Origin: Atopobium sp.
GTDB taxonomy: Bacteria; Actinomycetota; Coriobacteriia; Coriobacteriales; Atopobiaceae
Direction of reading: 5' to 3'
Length of the DNA: 64,000 nucleotides
NCBI GenBank assembly: GCA_015259035.1
Contig: JABZHC010000001.1
Location: 43,690 to 107,689, forward strand
Both the position numbers and the translations under genes were made by a program. Below, one piece after another: positions 63,251 through 64,000 of this stretch. The notes under the pieces are model-generated. The model worked only from the letters and a program-made list of their open reading frames with translations, did no database searches and had not been told where the DNA came from. How positions within the stretch are numbered: position 1 is the stretch's first letter; the number at the start of each line of letters is the position of its first letter.

Positions 63251-64000
63251 TTACAGTAGCTCCACTCGACCGTTTTTAACTGTTAGACCTACCTCGCCAT
63301 TGAGCAATCCAACAAGCTGCTTACCTACTAATTGATAGCGCCATCCGGTTTTAAGTCTTGCGTCAGACCTATCCAAAAGCAAATCAGTAAGATCATCTTT
63401 ATTGGCAATTAACGGAGATGCAATTCCCTCTTTTTCTGAAACAATCCTGATAAGAGCATACATAAGCTCAACAACACCTTCAGAGCCAGCTGAAGGATGA
63501 GCGTGATGCTCGATTTTTGGACACTGATCTGCGGGTGTCTTTTGTCCACGCTTAATTGCATCTAGTAGATGCACTACCCCACCTTGAGAAATCTGCTCGG
63601 TACCACGAATTTTGCGTAGTCTATCAGGTGTTGTAGGCACACGACGACAAATCTCAATAATGAGTTCGTCAGAAAGCACCCACTTACGTGGAACATCTCT
63701 TTTTGCCGCAGTTTCTTCTCGCCAGGCGCACACCTCTCGAGCAATAGCAAGCTGTCTGCGCGTAAGCGAACCAGAGCGCTTCAAACGAAGATATGCTTGA
63801 TAAGGATCTCGACGATACTGCTCAATATTAGTGTGTTGATCCATCTCTGGCTTTACCCAGCTCAAACGGTCAAGCTTGATGAGCTTCTCGATCATTTGAT
63901 GATAAATTGCAGGAAGATATCTTACGTCATCCTCGGCATATACCAGCTGCTCTTTATCAAGAGGTCGCTTTGACCAGTCTGTTAAAGACTCAGCCTTAGC
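63251..64000 (-). CDS. rnd: Ribonuclease D-like, C-terminal part (runs off window)
   Basis: The frame is open to the window end; 249 codons plus a stop are seen. The beginning AKAESLTDWSKRPLDKEQLVYAEDDVRYLPAIYHQM matches the end of the RNase D DEDD exonuclease domain (DV.YL motif near the last Asp), and the rest holds HRDC-like helices (RDVPRKWVLSDELIIEICRRVP and TPDRLRKIRG). RNase D trims tRNA 3' ends. The N-terminus lies outside, so coordinates are partial. Confidence 0.85.
   Translation of the reverse strand, partial: AKAESLTDWSKRPLDKEQLVYAEDDVRYLPAIYHQMIEKLIKLDRLSWVKPEMDQHTNIEQYRRDPYQAYLRLKRSGSLTRRQLAIAREVCAWREETAAKRDVPRKWVLSDELIIEICRRVPTTPDRLRKIRGTEQISQGGVVHLLDAIKRGQKTPADQCPKIEHHAHPSAGSEGVVELMYALIRIVSEKEGIASPLIANKDDLTDLLLDRSDARLKTGWRYQLVGKQLVGLLNGEVGLTVKNGRVELL

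Overview
This 64 kb window looks like chromosomal DNA from a low-GC actinobacterium of the class Coriobacteriia, most likely an Atopobium/Lancefieldella/Olsenella-type anaerobe. The evidence is a G+C content near 45% by eye, protein sequences of mixed actinobacterial and firmicute character, anaerobic fermentation genes (pyruvate formate-lyase, pta, ackA, pyruvate phosphate dikinase), a sortase-anchored surface protein and frequent GTG/TTG starts with strong Shine-Dalgarno sites. This placement is inference; no rRNA is present to confirm it.

Layout. 1-11 kb (minus): rnhB (partial), rplS, a dGTPase-like HD protein, ppdK with a half-length PPDK regulator, then rpsP-KH-rimM-trmD-lepB-glyQ-glyS. 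11-12.4 kb (plus): dinB with a leaderless-type promoter. 12.4-30 kb (minus): the conserved cluster mreB-mreC-mreD-PBP2-rodA-DUF697-radical SAM pair-rplU-rpmA, then an ECF transporter operon (S, fused A1A2, T), then obgE-nadD-yqeK-rsfS. The ECF operon is preceded by a short leader ORF with three consecutive Trp codons and a terminator, which marks it as a tryptophan-attenuated tryptophan uptake operon. 30-36 kb (minus): TPR protein, cyclophilin, zinc-ribbon protein, P-type ATPase and tRNA-Arg(CCG). 36-43 kb (plus): a shikimate operon aroB, aroA, aroC, chorismate mutase, aroE-aroK fusion, and a protein joining a glucose-family PTS EIIB domain to type II dehydroquinase; a KDPG aldolase gene lies inside it on the other strand. 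43-47.3 kb: 5-formyl-THF cyclo-ligase, then a pyruvate formate-lyase whose glycyl-radical domain is a separate gene, then its activase. 47.3-51.9 kb: a small membrane ORF, trpS, an RNA uracil methyltransferase, GNAT, ferredoxin, Maf. 51.9-57 kb: glycosyltransferase and UDP-galactopyranose mutase, pta, an aldose epimerase and GNAT. 56.9-57.4 kb: an IS3-like non-autonomous element inserted in a terminator loop. 57.4-64 kb (minus): LPXTG adhesin, ackA, HIT protein, xseB, xseA, zinc peptidase, rnd (partial).

The most notable items are: the EIIB-AroQ fusion with an intact phosphoacceptor Cys; the Trp leader peptide attenuator on an ECF transporter; split pyruvate formate-lyase; an octamer GGCGAGAA that I count 26 times (about 2 expected), equally on both strands, in every reading frame and enriched between genes, resembling a DNA uptake sequence; a PPDK regulator lacking its kinase half; and the IS3-like mini-element. 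A PEP/aromatic theme (PPDK, PTS domain on a shikimate enzyme, EPSP synthase, Trp uptake, trpS) runs through the window.
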